Source: Bacilli bacterium | Lineage (GTDB): Bacteria; Bacillota_I; Bacilli_A; RF39; UBA660 | Reading direction: 5' to 3' | NCBI GenBank assembly: GCA_017541885.1 | Contig: JAFXYF010000008.1 | Location: 124,001-188,000, forward strand | Length of the DNA stretch: 64,000 nucleotides | Shown: positions 17,085 to 25,945 of the stretch, in pieces | Numbering within the stretch: the first letter of the stretch is position 1 | How the letters are laid out: every line of letters begins with the position of its first letter | Made by a program: the position numbers and the translations under genes | The notes under the pieces: model-generated | What the model was told of the DNA's origin: nothing | Seen by the model: only the letters and a program-made list of their open reading frames with translations | Databases searched by the model: none

Positions 17085-17456
17085 TTAGTAATAACACTCT
17101 CTCCTAGTGCATCTTCCAAGTCTTGCTAACCATTGCTTTATTGGTTCAGCATTCTTACTTGGAATTGATTCAATAATACGAAACATTCCTTCAATATCAA
17201 CAACATCAGTCATGTAATATTTGCCATCTGATGATTTTAATTTCAGTTGGTGACAATTTGTCACCGACTGATTTCCTTCCTCTTTAAGTCTTTGTTTTAA
17301 TTTATTCCAATACTTTCTTCCATCTTTACTTTCAGAAACAATACTAACTATATCAACTACACTTATGAAGTACTTTTCTACTTCTTTATCCCATACAGTT
17401 CTTATTGTTTCATTATTAAATAATTTGTTTACTAAGTACATTTTATCTTGATTCAT
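17085..17456 (-). CDS. BRO-N domain protein, C-terminally truncated
   Basis: A 123-residue BRO-N (phage antirepressor-like, COG3617-type) protein: ETIRTVWDKEVEKYFISVVD, SKDGRKYWNKLKQRLKEEG, KYYMTDVVDIEGMFRIIESI and PSKNAEPIKQWLARLG. Family members continue for another 60-80 residues after the W-L-A-x-L-G motif; here 8 unrelated residues and a stop follow. In the +1 frame the sequence stays open from the same place to a stop at 17036-17038, reading EDALGESVITNNNVLNYEY and on, so a frameshift or a replaced 3' end is likely. The ATG shares one base with the DinD stop (TAATG). DNA-binding or regulatory role inferred. Confidence 0.7.
   Translation of the reverse strand: MNQDKMYLVNKLFNNETIRTVWDKEVEKYFISVVDIVSIVSESKDGRKYWNKLKQRLKEEGNQSVTNCHQLKLKSSDGKYYMTDVVDIEGMFRIIESIPSKNAEPIKQWLARLGRCTRRECYY
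17243..17271. repeat. Long inverted repeat inside the BRO-N gene
   Basis: Arms TCAGTTGGTGACAA and TTGTCACCGACTGA with a 1-base spacer; 13 of 14 positions pair. It lies in frame without breaking the reading frame. Confidence 0.7.
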
Positions 17457-18295
17457 TATTTATTTTCCCCTTCATTATTTAAATCAAGTTTTATATTATC
17501 TTTTTCTAATTCTTTTATAGATTTCTTTGGAGTTGGTAAATCTTCAGGCATTGTACCACCCAAATCTTTTATTGTTTCTCTTACTTTTTTACCAACTTCA
17601 TAATGAGTTCTAATAGCATTACTCTCACCTGTAATGTTATCATTCTTTAGTTTTTCATCTGTTTGTACTATTCTAAACAAATTATCAACTAATTCTACAC
17701 TTCCCATATTATCTAAGATATCTTCTCTATATCTTAATCCTTTTCTTTTGGCTATATCATCAGCTGTTTCACCATTATAAAGCCCTTTATATCCAGCATT
17801 ATGAAACTTATCATAATTCTTAACTCCTGCGTTTCTTGCAGTTCTATTTAATGAATAATTTCTTCTTCTAGTAATCTTTCTTTGATATAGTCTTTTCTCA
17901 TCTTCAGAAAGATTATCGTAATTTTCTTCTAAGATCTCTTGTTTTCTTGTTTGAACTGCAAAATATGTTTTTGCAAGAGCAATAACTTTCTTTCTATTGT
18001 CACCACTTAATGCTATTAAGTAACATGCATATCTAGAAAGATGATAATCTATTACTTCTCTAACAGAGTCTCCAGTCTTAACCATTTTCCTGACCTCAGG
18101 AAAATGGTAATATACATTATGATTACTTTTTTCACAAGCAATAATTGCTAACTTAATAACCTTATGAAAATTTTCCCATTTTGAATAATCAAATGATAGC
18201 ATTAATTCTCTTGCTTCCCAGTATTCATTGCCATCTAGATCGATATGTTTAATATCTTCAAATGTTTTTTTAGAATAATATTCTAAAGTGTTCAT
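17456..18295 (-). CDS. dinD: DinD-like DNA damage-inducible protein
   Basis: A 279-residue protein of full family length. Typical DinD segments are FEDIKHIDLDGNEYWEAREL, the L-S-R-Y-A-C-Y-L motif in DYHLSRYACYLIALSGDNRK, TYFAVQTRKQEILEENY, and RNAGVKNYDKFHNAGYKGLY. The N-terminal ~100 residues are BRO-N related. E. coli DinD is LexA-controlled and modulates RecA filaments; the role here is inferred. AAGGGGTGG precedes the ATG. The gene sits between addB and addA, coupled to the BRO-N gene by a TAATG overlap. No SOS box was recognised directly upstream. Confidence 0.85.
   Translation of the reverse strand: MNTLEYYSKKTFEDIKHIDLDGNEYWEARELMLSFDYSKWENFHKVIKLAIIACEKSNHNVYYHFPEVRKMVKTGDSVREVIDYHLSRYACYLIALSGDNRKKVIALAKTYFAVQTRKQEILEENYDNLSEDEKRLYQRKITRRRNYSLNRTARNAGVKNYDKFHNAGYKGLYNGETADDIAKRKGLRYREDILDNMGSVELVDNLFRIVQTDEKLKNDNITGESNAIRTHYEVGKKVRETIKDLGGTMPEDLPTPKKSIKELEKDNIKLDLNNEGENK
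18081..18108. repeat. Perfect 13-bp inverted repeat inside dinD
   Basis: ACCATTTTCCTGA-CC-TCAGGAAAATGGT. It encodes conserved-looking DinD sequence (HFPEVRKMV on minus), so it is not an obvious insertion. Confidence 0.75.
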
Positions 18296-18329
18296 ATAGA
18301 ACCACCCCTTAATATTATTCTCAAAATTT

Positions 18330-20600
18330 TTAATTTGTCGTCTCTAAGAAACTAAAATCATCTACTTTTTCTAAGTATGTAACATCACTTTCTCTTGTAT
18401 AACACAAATCATGATACTTACAGTACTTACAAGAAATATTCTCTTTATTATAAACTTTTGGATTTATAGAAAAATCTGCTTTTAAAATATTATCTGTCGT
18501 ATCTTTAATTACTTTTTCTGTATACTTTGTAATGTTATAAACGTCTTCATCAGATAATACTTTACTAAATCTATCAAACTTCTCGTCATATTTCATAGAT
18601 TTAATAAGTTCACTTTCTCTAAATGTAGAATCAAATAAAGATAAATTATCTATATTATCAGTACTATATCCTTTTAATTTATAATTATCTTTCTTTTCTT
18701 TATCAATTGTTTTACTCCATGTAGGATAACTAAATAAAATATTTTGATAATAAATTCCTGTAAATATTGGACTATCAAATACTTTACTATTATGAATTAA
18801 ATATAAATATATTGGTAACTGCATATGTAATCCATATTTCATAGGTTCAATATGAGTATCAATTGTACCAGTCTTATAATCTACTATTGTGAAATATGTA
18901 TCACTTATTTTTTGATAAGTCATAATCTTATCTACGAATCCAACAAACTCTACCGCAATATCATCTCTTACATTTACTTTTAATTCTTTCTCATAATACT
19001 CTGTATCAAACTTTGTATATTGTTGTTGATCTTTTAATACTTTTATTAGTTCTTCTAAATCTTTTCTAATTCTAACTAAAAGTACAGTGTCTTTAAGACT
19101 TAAATCTTTCTTCTCTAAATAACTATTCCATTCTTTATCTAGATCAAAATCATCCCTTTTGTATAACTCTAATACTTCATGATATAAAGATCCTACTATA
19201 GTCGCAAAAGTCTCTTCATAGTCTCCTAGTTTTAATACATAATTTACAAAGTATTTAAACTTACATTCATTATATGAATTAAGTGATGTGTAAGAGACTC
19301 TTAAAGGATAACTTAAATTATTTAAGAATGTATCTCTATTTATTCCTGTAAACTTATGATCATAAGATAAATAAGGTAAATCATAATAACCATTTAATTT
19401 ATCTAATAAATCATTCTTTTCTCCGTAATTATAATAATTATCAAGTAATTCACCTAATCTAATTTTATTATATAGATCAGAATACTCTGTATCATTAACT
19501 TCATCTCTAATTATTTCTAAATTATAGTCACTTATTAAAGAAGATGGATAATACTTCTGAAATGGACTAGATAATTTATAAGTAATAGTTAAATTAGGTA
19601 TTGTAGATAAAATATATGCAATTATCTTCTTTTCTCTTTTATTTAGGTATTTTGTTGTATATAAGTCTACCTCGCACTTTTCTTTGTCTGATACAAATTC
19701 TATGTCTTTACAGATACTTGGAAGAGCATCTTGATTAAAACCTAAAACGAATACATGAGAAGACTCTTGAAAAGGAGTATTCTTTATGTCTTTTATTTGT
19801 ACTGCATTATTTAATTTAGAATTAGGTAAATATGTATTCTTACATATTTCTATAAATATATCTTTCTTTATAGAATCATCTTCTAATTCTACTAATTCTC
19901 CTAATGTATTTATTATTTTATTTGTTACAGGATCATCACTATTTAAATCTAATTCTCCAGTCTTTAAATAATTTTGTAGTGTTACAGTACTATAAATACT
20001 ATTTCTAAATGGTATTTCTATTGGTATTCCATAATAACTAAATAATTTATCAATTATGAAGTAATAGTCATCGCTTACATTACATAAATAAATATCATTT
20101 AAGCTTATTCCTTTATCAATTAGTTTTCTAATCTCTACACAAATAAAATGTACTTCATCTTCCATAGTCTGAAATTCATGTACTGGTACATTTAATTCTA
20201 CTTCTGGAATATCTATCTTACCTACTACATTTTCTTGATATAAATCTAAATCATAATAATTATTTACTATTTCTTTATTATTAATATAATCTCTAAATAA
20301 ATATGAATAGTTTATAAGTTTATTTTCCTTTAATTCTCTCTTTAAATCTCTTAAGAATAATAGTTTCTTACTTTTATACTCTTTATCTTCTATAAAATAT
20401 AAATTATCTAAATATTCTTTCGCAATAGAATATGGATAATTATATTTCTTCATTAAATAATAAATTGCTTTATAGTCATAAGAAAAGAAATATGATTTAA
20501 AGAAATCACTTTTAGAATAATATTTAATATTATTTAAAGTATTATTATCTAATAATAAACTCTTCTTTATATCACTAGAACAAATCATTATCTTTTCCAT
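18330..20600 (-). CDS. addB: ATP-dependent helicase/nuclease subunit B (compact)
   Basis: A 756-residue AddB-like protein, much shorter than the ~1150 residues of Bacillus AddB. The C-terminal RecB-type nuclease has GSLYHEVLELY, an Asp in EFVGFVDKIM and VDYKTG. Four cysteines fit the AddB iron-sulfur staple: C446 (SYNECKFKYF) and C724-x2-C727-x5-C733 (CKYCKYHDLC). No Walker A is evident in the N-terminal part, so it looks like a degenerate helicase half. The start at 20600 has TTGGTGAT upstream and lies just after a TATAAT box; 18 further in-frame codons upstream are promoter, not coding. Confidence 0.88.
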   Translation of the reverse strand: MEKIMICSSDIKKSLLLDNNTLNNIKYYSKSDFFKSYFFSYDYKAIYYLMKKYNYPYSIAKEYLDNLYFIEDKEYKSKKLLFLRDLKRELKENKLINYSYLFRDYINNKEIVNNYYDLDLYQENVVGKIDIPEVELNVPVHEFQTMEDEVHFICVEIRKLIDKGISLNDIYLCNVSDDYYFIIDKLFSYYGIPIEIPFRNSIYSTVTLQNYLKTGELDLNSDDPVTNKIINTLGELVELEDDSIKKDIFIEICKNTYLPNSKLNNAVQIKDIKNTPFQESSHVFVLGFNQDALPSICKDIEFVSDKEKCEVDLYTTKYLNKREKKIIAYILSTIPNLTITYKLSSPFQKYYPSSLISDYNLEIIRDEVNDTEYSDLYNKIRLGELLDNYYNYGEKNDLLDKLNGYYDLPYLSYDHKFTGINRDTFLNNLSYPLRVSYTSLNSYNECKFKYFVNYVLKLGDYEETFATIVGSLYHEVLELYKRDDFDLDKEWNSYLEKKDLSLKDTVLLVRIRKDLEELIKVLKDQQQYTKFDTEYYEKELKVNVRDDIAVEFVGFVDKIMTYQKISDTYFTIVDYKTGTIDTHIEPMKYGLHMQLPIYLYLIHNSKVFDSPIFTGIYYQNILFSYPTWSKTIDKEKKDNYKLKGYSTDNIDNLSLFDSTFRESELIKSMKYDEKFDRFSKVLSDEDVYNITKYTEKVIKDTTDNILKADFSINPKVYNKENISCKYCKYHDLCYTRESDVTYLEKVDDFSFLETTN

Positions 20601-20616
20601 ATTTATCACCAAATCT

Positions 20617-20645
20617 ATTATATCAAATAAAAAAGATGATAACAA
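20617..20645 (-). promoter_or_regulatory. addB promoter embedded in the preceding terminator
   Basis: TTGTTA (20640-20645), 17 bases and TATAAT (20617-20622) on minus. The -35 is part of the terminator hairpin of the upstream gene. Confidence 0.55.
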
Positions 20646-20657
20646 AGTTATCATCTT
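20629..20657 (-). terminator. Terminator of the first giant-pilin module
   Basis: AAGATGATAAC-TTT-GTTATCATCTT and a T run, an 11-bp stem. Confidence 0.8.
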
Positions 20658-20665
20658 ATTTTTTA

Positions 20666-21634
20666 TTATTTCTTATTGATTGTAATTACTGGTCTTAGAT
20701 ATACCTCATAATCTTCTTCTAATGTTTTATCTTTAGAAAATTCCCAGTTATAGACAACTTTAACTCCAATATCTGTTTTTCCTTTAACATTTTTTACTGT
20801 ATAAGCAAAAACATCATAATAATCAGCTGAGAATGGATTAGAAGACATAGTCCAATATTCACCATTCTTCCTTACTCCATCAATTAACCATTTAGGTAAA
20901 CCTTTTTTATCAATTACTAATTCATTAATTTCTTCAATAGTAGCAAGTCTAATTCTTAAATTAACCATTTCAAATTTATTAGTATAAACTAGATCTTCCA
21001 TTGTCTCCCAACCTTCAAAATCAGGTTCAGGCATATTATAAAGAATAGTTAATTTACCATCTTTAACAGTGAAGTCTTTATATCCTGCATAAGCATTACA
21101 ATCAAATTTTTCATCTTTTACTGTCTTATCAACACAAACATCTAAATAGTACTTATAACCAAAATCTACATAATTATAATCTGTAATATAAGGAACATTA
21201 GTCCACTTCTTAACAAGCTTATTAGCATAAGTTAAAGCAGTTGTTGGTCCTTTAACATTAGTTACTTCTTCACTCCAATAAGTACTTTCACCAATATTAT
21301 GTGCTAAAAGAAGATTTATTTTATTCTCATCATTAGATAATACATAAAACTCTTCTGTATCTGTTTTATTAACTTTATATTTAACTTTAATACCTTCTCT
21401 TAACTCATCTGTTGTACATACTTTTCCTTTTTTCAAGCACTCAACATCTTCAATGTTTTTAGTAGGAATTGATACATTTGCAGTTGAATTGTTTCTTGTT
21501 ACAAAGAACCCAATTAGGAATAAAACAATAAGCAAACATCCAGCTAATATAAAATATTTTAAATTTGCAGTAGAAGGAGTTCTTGTAACAGAACTCTTTT
21601 CTACTGTTGTATTTTCTTTATTATTCTTTTTCAT
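20666..21634 (-). CDS. Membrane-anchored partner of the giant prepilin-like protein
   Basis: A 322-residue protein. A ~24-residue cytoplasmic N-terminus, one hydrophobic helix (LKYFILAGCLLIVLFLIGFF) and a ~280-residue outer domain. Near the membrane a Cys pair reads NIEDVECLKKGKVC. The C-terminal part has EYWTMSSNPFSADYYDVFAY and VYLRPVITIN, a G-Y-W-T-x-S ... RPVI module resembling the one in the surface protein at 61851-64000. No enzyme motif is evident. The start is 18 bases after the giant gene's stop, so the two are co-transcribed, and the 171-residue gene after the second giant has the same layout. A chaperone, anchor or minor pilus role is inference. Confidence 0.55.
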   Translation of the reverse strand: MKKNNKENTTVEKSSVTRTPSTANLKYFILAGCLLIVLFLIGFFVTRNNSTANVSIPTKNIEDVECLKKGKVCTTDELREGIKVKYKVNKTDTEEFYVLSNDENKINLLLAHNIGESTYWSEEVTNVKGPTTALTYANKLVKKWTNVPYITDYNYVDFGYKYYLDVCVDKTVKDEKFDCNAYAGYKDFTVKDGKLTILYNMPEPDFEGWETMEDLVYTNKFEMVNLRIRLATIEEINELVIDKKGLPKWLIDGVRKNGEYWTMSSNPFSADYYDVFAYTVKNVKGKTDIGVKVVYNWEFSKDKTLEEDYEVYLRPVITINKK

Positions 21635-21652
21635 ACTCTCACACCCCTTCTT

Positions 21653-24600
21653 CTATGTACAAGCTCCACGGCAGTGACTACATCCTCCACAAGGAGTACA
21701 ATGTCTACCACTACACCAATAAGTAGTCCATGAACAAGCATCTGATTGTGTTCCGTTCCATACATAAATACCACTTTGGAACCATACTTTAACCCATGCA
21801 GATCCAGAAATATAAACTCTTAATCTATTTGCATTTTCAAGTGTACCTGTATTAGCTCTAGTCATCTCACAACCACTATTAGTCCAGAAGTAGCAGTTTT
21901 TACCACTTGACCAACCAATCTTAGGTTGACAATAATATTTACCTTTATTAATACAAGCTTGTGTATTACATGCAACATTATATTGTGGACAAGATTGACC
22001 ATTATAATTTGAAATATTGTAAACTGTTTTAGTTCCTCCACCACAACCTCTAGAGCATCCTGTTTCCCAAGAATAGTGAACTGAACTACAGCAATCACGT
22101 CTATTACATGCAGATCCACCAGAACCTTGATTTACACAAACTTGTCCATTATATGGAGAATTCTTATGACGATCAAATGTTCCTTCCCATCCACATTGTT
22201 GAGTACATGTAGTACCATCTTGCCATGGCCAATTATCAACACCTTGACAACATCCAGGAACAACTACACTACCACCACAAGCTCCTGTTACTTCATTACC
22301 AGCATTATCTATAATTTTAACACTAGCAGTAGCAGTTCTTTGATTTGTTTGACATGTAAGTTTTTTAGAACTGTTAGATCCATAAGCTCCACCATCTAAA
22401 CTATAAGTAATACTCTTAATACCACTTGTTGCACCATTAACAGTTTTATCATAAGAAGAGTTAGCGTCTACAACAAAGTTATTATCATTATCTGATGCAT
22501 ATCTAGGATTTGTTAAACTACATTGAACAACTGCAGGAGTCTTATCAACTCTTACTGTAAATGTCTTATTACAATTACAATAGTTTCCAGCTGCATCATA
22601 TACTCTAGCATTTTCAGAGTATGTAGTAGTGTTGTATCCAATATTTGCTGAAGTATCAGCAGTTATAGATACACTCTTATTTCCTTTACATCCACTCTTA
22701 ATATTACCAGTTTCATTACAGATACCATTTAAGAATACTGTCTTATTAGTCCAATTTCCATTATAAGCAGTACCTGTAATAGCAGTATCTGTAGTAGCAG
22801 TTGCTGTACAAGTAGGAGCAGTATAATCAATTCTTACTGTTTTATCAGTAGGACAGTTTTCACTACCATTGCCAGCAACATCGTAAATCTTACCTCCACC
22901 ATTACCAGAACCACCAGCTCCAGCAGTAGTAGTATTAATTTCACTAGCATAGATATAAGATTTTTCTCCACCAGCACATCCACTACCAACACTATTTACT
23001 GGATTTTCAGTACATACTTGACTTACTTTAGCCATTTTCTTGTTATTTGTATTATTATCAACTAAACCAAGCCATCCATCAGCAGTACGAAGATCACTGC
23101 CAGATCTTACATAGCTATTTGCATCTTTACCTGTACCATATTCAATTGATGTAGTACAAGTTGGTGCTTTATGGTCGATTTTAACAGTCATCTTACCACA
23201 TTCATCACTAACGTTTCCTGCGATATCATAAGCTTTACCACCATTACCATTACCAACACCTAAAGGTCCAGCTTGTGTAGTATTAATATCATAGTCATAA
23301 ACTTTCTTTGCTTTATTACTTTCGTTGTTTCCATCACATCCAGAAGCAACACCATTTACTAAAGCATCATCACAAGCAATACTAACTGTAACAGATTCAC
23401 CAATCTTTAACCAACCAGCTGAGTTTGGTCCATTAGTACCACTATAAGTTGGTTTAGCATTACAAGTTGGTTTCTTAGTATCAATCTTAACTGTTTCATT
23501 TTTAGGACACTCATCACTTCTGTTTCCAGCATAGTCATATACGTATCCACCTTTATTATCATCCTTAACACCAGCTTTAGTGGTATTAATATCATAATCA
23601 TAAAGTTTCTTTTCCTCTTGATATTTAGAAGGATTACATTTACTTGCAGTAGCTTGATCATCTTGACATGTATGTTCAAATAGAACTGATTGTCCTTCTT
23701 TTAACCAACCAGCACCATTTGGTCCTGTAGTACCATTATATGTTTTCTTGATACCACAAGTTGGTTTAGTTAAGTCAATCTTAATATATTCTAATCTACT
23801 TAATCCAGAACAGTTTCCAGCTTTATCACAACTGTAATAACGATTAGTATGTTTACCTTCATCATTCATTTCATTACCTAAACCAAAAGTATAAGTATTG
23901 ATTGTTGTGATTTCTTTTTCTGCTTGTCCTTGTTGTTTATATTTATATACAAATTTATCCCATCCAGATAAATCTCTTCCTGTATTATTAGGTCCTTCAG
24001 CATCTGTCTTTTGATCTTTAATATATGCATATAATTTATGATTAATCCAATGAGTATTTTCACCATCATTTGGAAGAGCTGCATAATAAGCAGTATTTGT
24101 ATCATCTTGATATGCATAAGATACTTCAGGAACAGGAGGAGCAGTACGGTCTAAGTTAGCATAAACATGAATTATAGTCATATTACCAGCTTTATCATAA
24201 ACTGTTAATTTACCATAACGTTTACCTTCCATATATAACTTAACACCATTAATAGTACCAGTAACGTCTCCACGCTCTTGTTCTACTAATTCACTATCAT
24301 TAGTAACTTGATTATTATTAACATTTTCTGAGAAGTTTCCAGATACTTTAGATCCATTCTCATTGCTAACATTTGCAGCACTAGCACTTTCTCTAATATT
24401 AGTATTTGAAGTACCTCCTGCTACATAAGCATCATTTACTTCCCAAGTCCATCTATCTAGATACAAGTTATCAGTAACATCTGCATCAAATACAAGTCCT
24501 TCAGGATAATTAGCTAAATTTAACCATTTTTCATTAGTTACACCAGTATTATTCTTATAATCATCTGCTTTAATAGTTGCATTAGGAACTTCACCATTAA

Positions 24601-25843
24601 CATTTTCTGCATCTTTAGCAGTTACTTTAGCAACATTACCAGTATTTGGATCATTTCTATCAGTACTATAAGTCTTAGCATTATAAGCATATAATGTAAC
24701 AGTTGGAGCTTGTAAGTCAACATTTACTCTAACATAACACTTAGTAACATTATTTCCTTCACTACCATTAACAGCATTATCAGAAATAGTTATATAACCC
24801 CATCTAGCACCATATTTGTAGTTAACTTTGCCACTATCACTCATATCATTATTTGGCCAAGTTTTAGTAAATAGCTCTCTCTTACATCCAGATCCAGCAC
24901 CATCACTACACTCTACAGATACTCTACCTGGATATACTCTCTTATCATCTGCAGATGTATTAGTACCAGCTGCAAATGTAGCTTTATTAATCCAGTCATT
25001 ATTATTCTTATCATCTCCGTAGATATTACCACAAATTGGTGGAGTATTATCTTCGAATCCATCAGTAGTCTCTAAGTCACTAGACCACTCTAACTTACCA
25101 CCTTGTTCATTTAGTACATCTACCTTTACTAAGAACATTGTATATCCAGTTAAATCAACATAACTAGAAAGTGATTTAGAAGCAATCTCAATCTTAGGTT
25201 CAAGACCACCTTTTAAGTATTCTGAGTTAAATATTTCAGTATACTCTGCATCAGATCCCTTTTTAACATAAATGACATAACGATAACTATAAATACCTAC
25301 AGTATCATCATCTTTAGCACCTTTAATAGTAAAACTAAAGCTTGCATTACGAACATCACTTAAGTCTCCATTACCACTCTTATGCTTTTTATCAGAGAAT
25401 GCAAAATTCTCTACAGCAGGAACTGGTACTGGATCCTCTGCAGGAACCACATCATTTCCACAATATAAATAGGTTGTATAAGAATAATCCTTATCATCGT
25501 ATTTATAAACACGAACAACAGAATTCTCCATACAATCTTCTCCTCTATCATTCGTAACATCTTCTTTTAAATAGTTAGTGCTACGAAGGTCAGATAAAGG
25601 AATACGTTTAGCTTCACCAATATTCTTAGGAAGCAAATCACGATTTGACTGCAAGTAAAGTTGTGCAGCCATAGCGACATTCTTACGATTTTGGCTTACT
25701 TTTTCAGCCCTAGCACGATCAAGATATCTAGTAACACCAACAACGGCAAGTGTTGCAAGAATACCTACGATTACTATAACCGCAAGAAGTTCAACCAATG
25801 AAAACCCTTTTCTGTTTTTTAGTTTCATAACTTCTTTTCCCAT
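21653..25843 (-). CDS. Giant prepilin-like protein with Ig-like repeats and thrombospondin-like Cys modules
   Basis: About 1396 residues. The N-terminus is a type IV prepilin signal: basic leader, then G-F-S-L-V-E-L (KNRKGFSLVELLAVIVIVGI), with E at +5 for prepilin peptidase cleavage and pilus assembly. Residues ~150-700 are beta-rich domains; ~700-1200 hold Ig-like repeats, each with GPN.AGWLK.G.SV, Cys pairs, and a D-x-A-G-N-x-S end. The last 200 residues are Cys-rich; around 1255-1300 the spacing W..CS..CGGGTKT...NGQSC...CNTQAC fits a thrombospondin type 1 repeat, preceded by a similar module. The start at 25843 has AGGTGA upstream; ATG at 25828 is possible. No pilus ATPase or peptidase is in the window. 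Confidence 0.8.
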   Translation of the reverse strand: MGKEVMKLKNRKGFSLVELLAVIVIVGILATLAVVGVTRYLDRARAEKVSQNRKNVAMAAQLYLQSNRDLLPKNIGEAKRIPLSDLRSTNYLKEDVTNDRGEDCMENSVVRVYKYDDKDYSYTTYLYCGNDVVPAEDPVPVPAVENFAFSDKKHKSGNGDLSDVRNASFSFTIKGAKDDDTVGIYSYRYVIYVKKGSDAEYTEIFNSEYLKGGLEPKIEIASKSLSSYVDLTGYTMFLVKVDVLNEQGGKLEWSSDLETTDGFEDNTPPICGNIYGDDKNNNDWINKATFAAGTNTSADDKRVYPGRVSVECSDGAGSGCKRELFTKTWPNNDMSDSGKVNYKYGARWGYITISDNAVNGSEGNNVTKCYVRVNVDLQAPTVTLYAYNAKTYSTDRNDPNTGNVAKVTAKDAENVNGEVPNATIKADDYKNNTGVTNEKWLNLANYPEGLVFDADVTDNLYLDRWTWEVNDAYVAGGTSNTNIRESASAANVSNENGSKVSGNFSENVNNNQVTNDSELVEQERGDVTGTINGVKLYMEGKRYGKLTVYDKAGNMTIIHVYANLDRTAPPVPEVSYAYQDDTNTAYYAALPNDGENTHWINHKLYAYIKDQKTDAEGPNNTGRDLSGWDKFVYKYKQQGQAEKEITTINTYTFGLGNEMNDEGKHTNRYYSCDKAGNCSGLSRLEYIKIDLTKPTCGIKKTYNGTTGPNGAGWLKEGQSVLFEHTCQDDQATASKCNPSKYQEEKKLYDYDINTTKAGVKDDNKGGYVYDYAGNRSDECPKNETVKIDTKKPTCNAKPTYSGTNGPNSAGWLKIGESVTVSIACDDALVNGVASGCDGNNESNKAKKVYDYDINTTQAGPLGVGNGNGGKAYDIAGNVSDECGKMTVKIDHKAPTCTTSIEYGTGKDANSYVRSGSDLRTADGWLGLVDNNTNNKKMAKVSQVCTENPVNSVGSGCAGGEKSYIYASEINTTTAGAGGSGNGGGKIYDVAGNGSENCPTDKTVRIDYTAPTCTATATTDTAITGTAYNGNWTNKTVFLNGICNETGNIKSGCKGNKSVSITADTSANIGYNTTTYSENARVYDAAGNYCNCNKTFTVRVDKTPAVVQCSLTNPRYASDNDNNFVVDANSSYDKTVNGATSGIKSITYSLDGGAYGSNSSKKLTCQTNQRTATASVKIIDNAGNEVTGACGGSVVVPGCCQGVDNWPWQDGTTCTQQCGWEGTFDRHKNSPYNGQVCVNQGSGGSACNRRDCCSSVHYSWETGCSRGCGGGTKTVYNISNYNGQSCPQYNVACNTQACINKGKYYCQPKIGWSSGKNCYFWTNSGCEMTRANTGTLENANRLRVYISGSAWVKVWFQSGIYVWNGTQSDACSWTTYWCSGRHCTPCGGCSHCRGACT

Positions 25844-25914
25844 CCTTTTCACCTATCTTTACTCATATTAAAATTATAGAATAAATCAAGCCCATTTGCA
25901 ATAAGATTTTAAAC

Positions 25915-25945
25915 AAAAAAAGAGATTTTTTTATCTCTTTTTTTT
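25915..25945 (-). terminator. Terminator of the second giant-pilin module
   Basis: AAAAAGAGAT and its complement around an A6 loop, with a T run on minus. Confidence 0.75.

Noticed and set aside
20601..20654. Eighteen extra N-terminal codons of addB
   Set aside because: The stretch contains the -10 box and terminator tail; ATG 20600 has a good binding site.
23407..23679. Alternative minus frames inside the giant prepilin gene (also near 21862-22119 and 23878-24117)
   Set aside because: They are frame shadows of repeat-rich coding sequence without ribosome binding sites.
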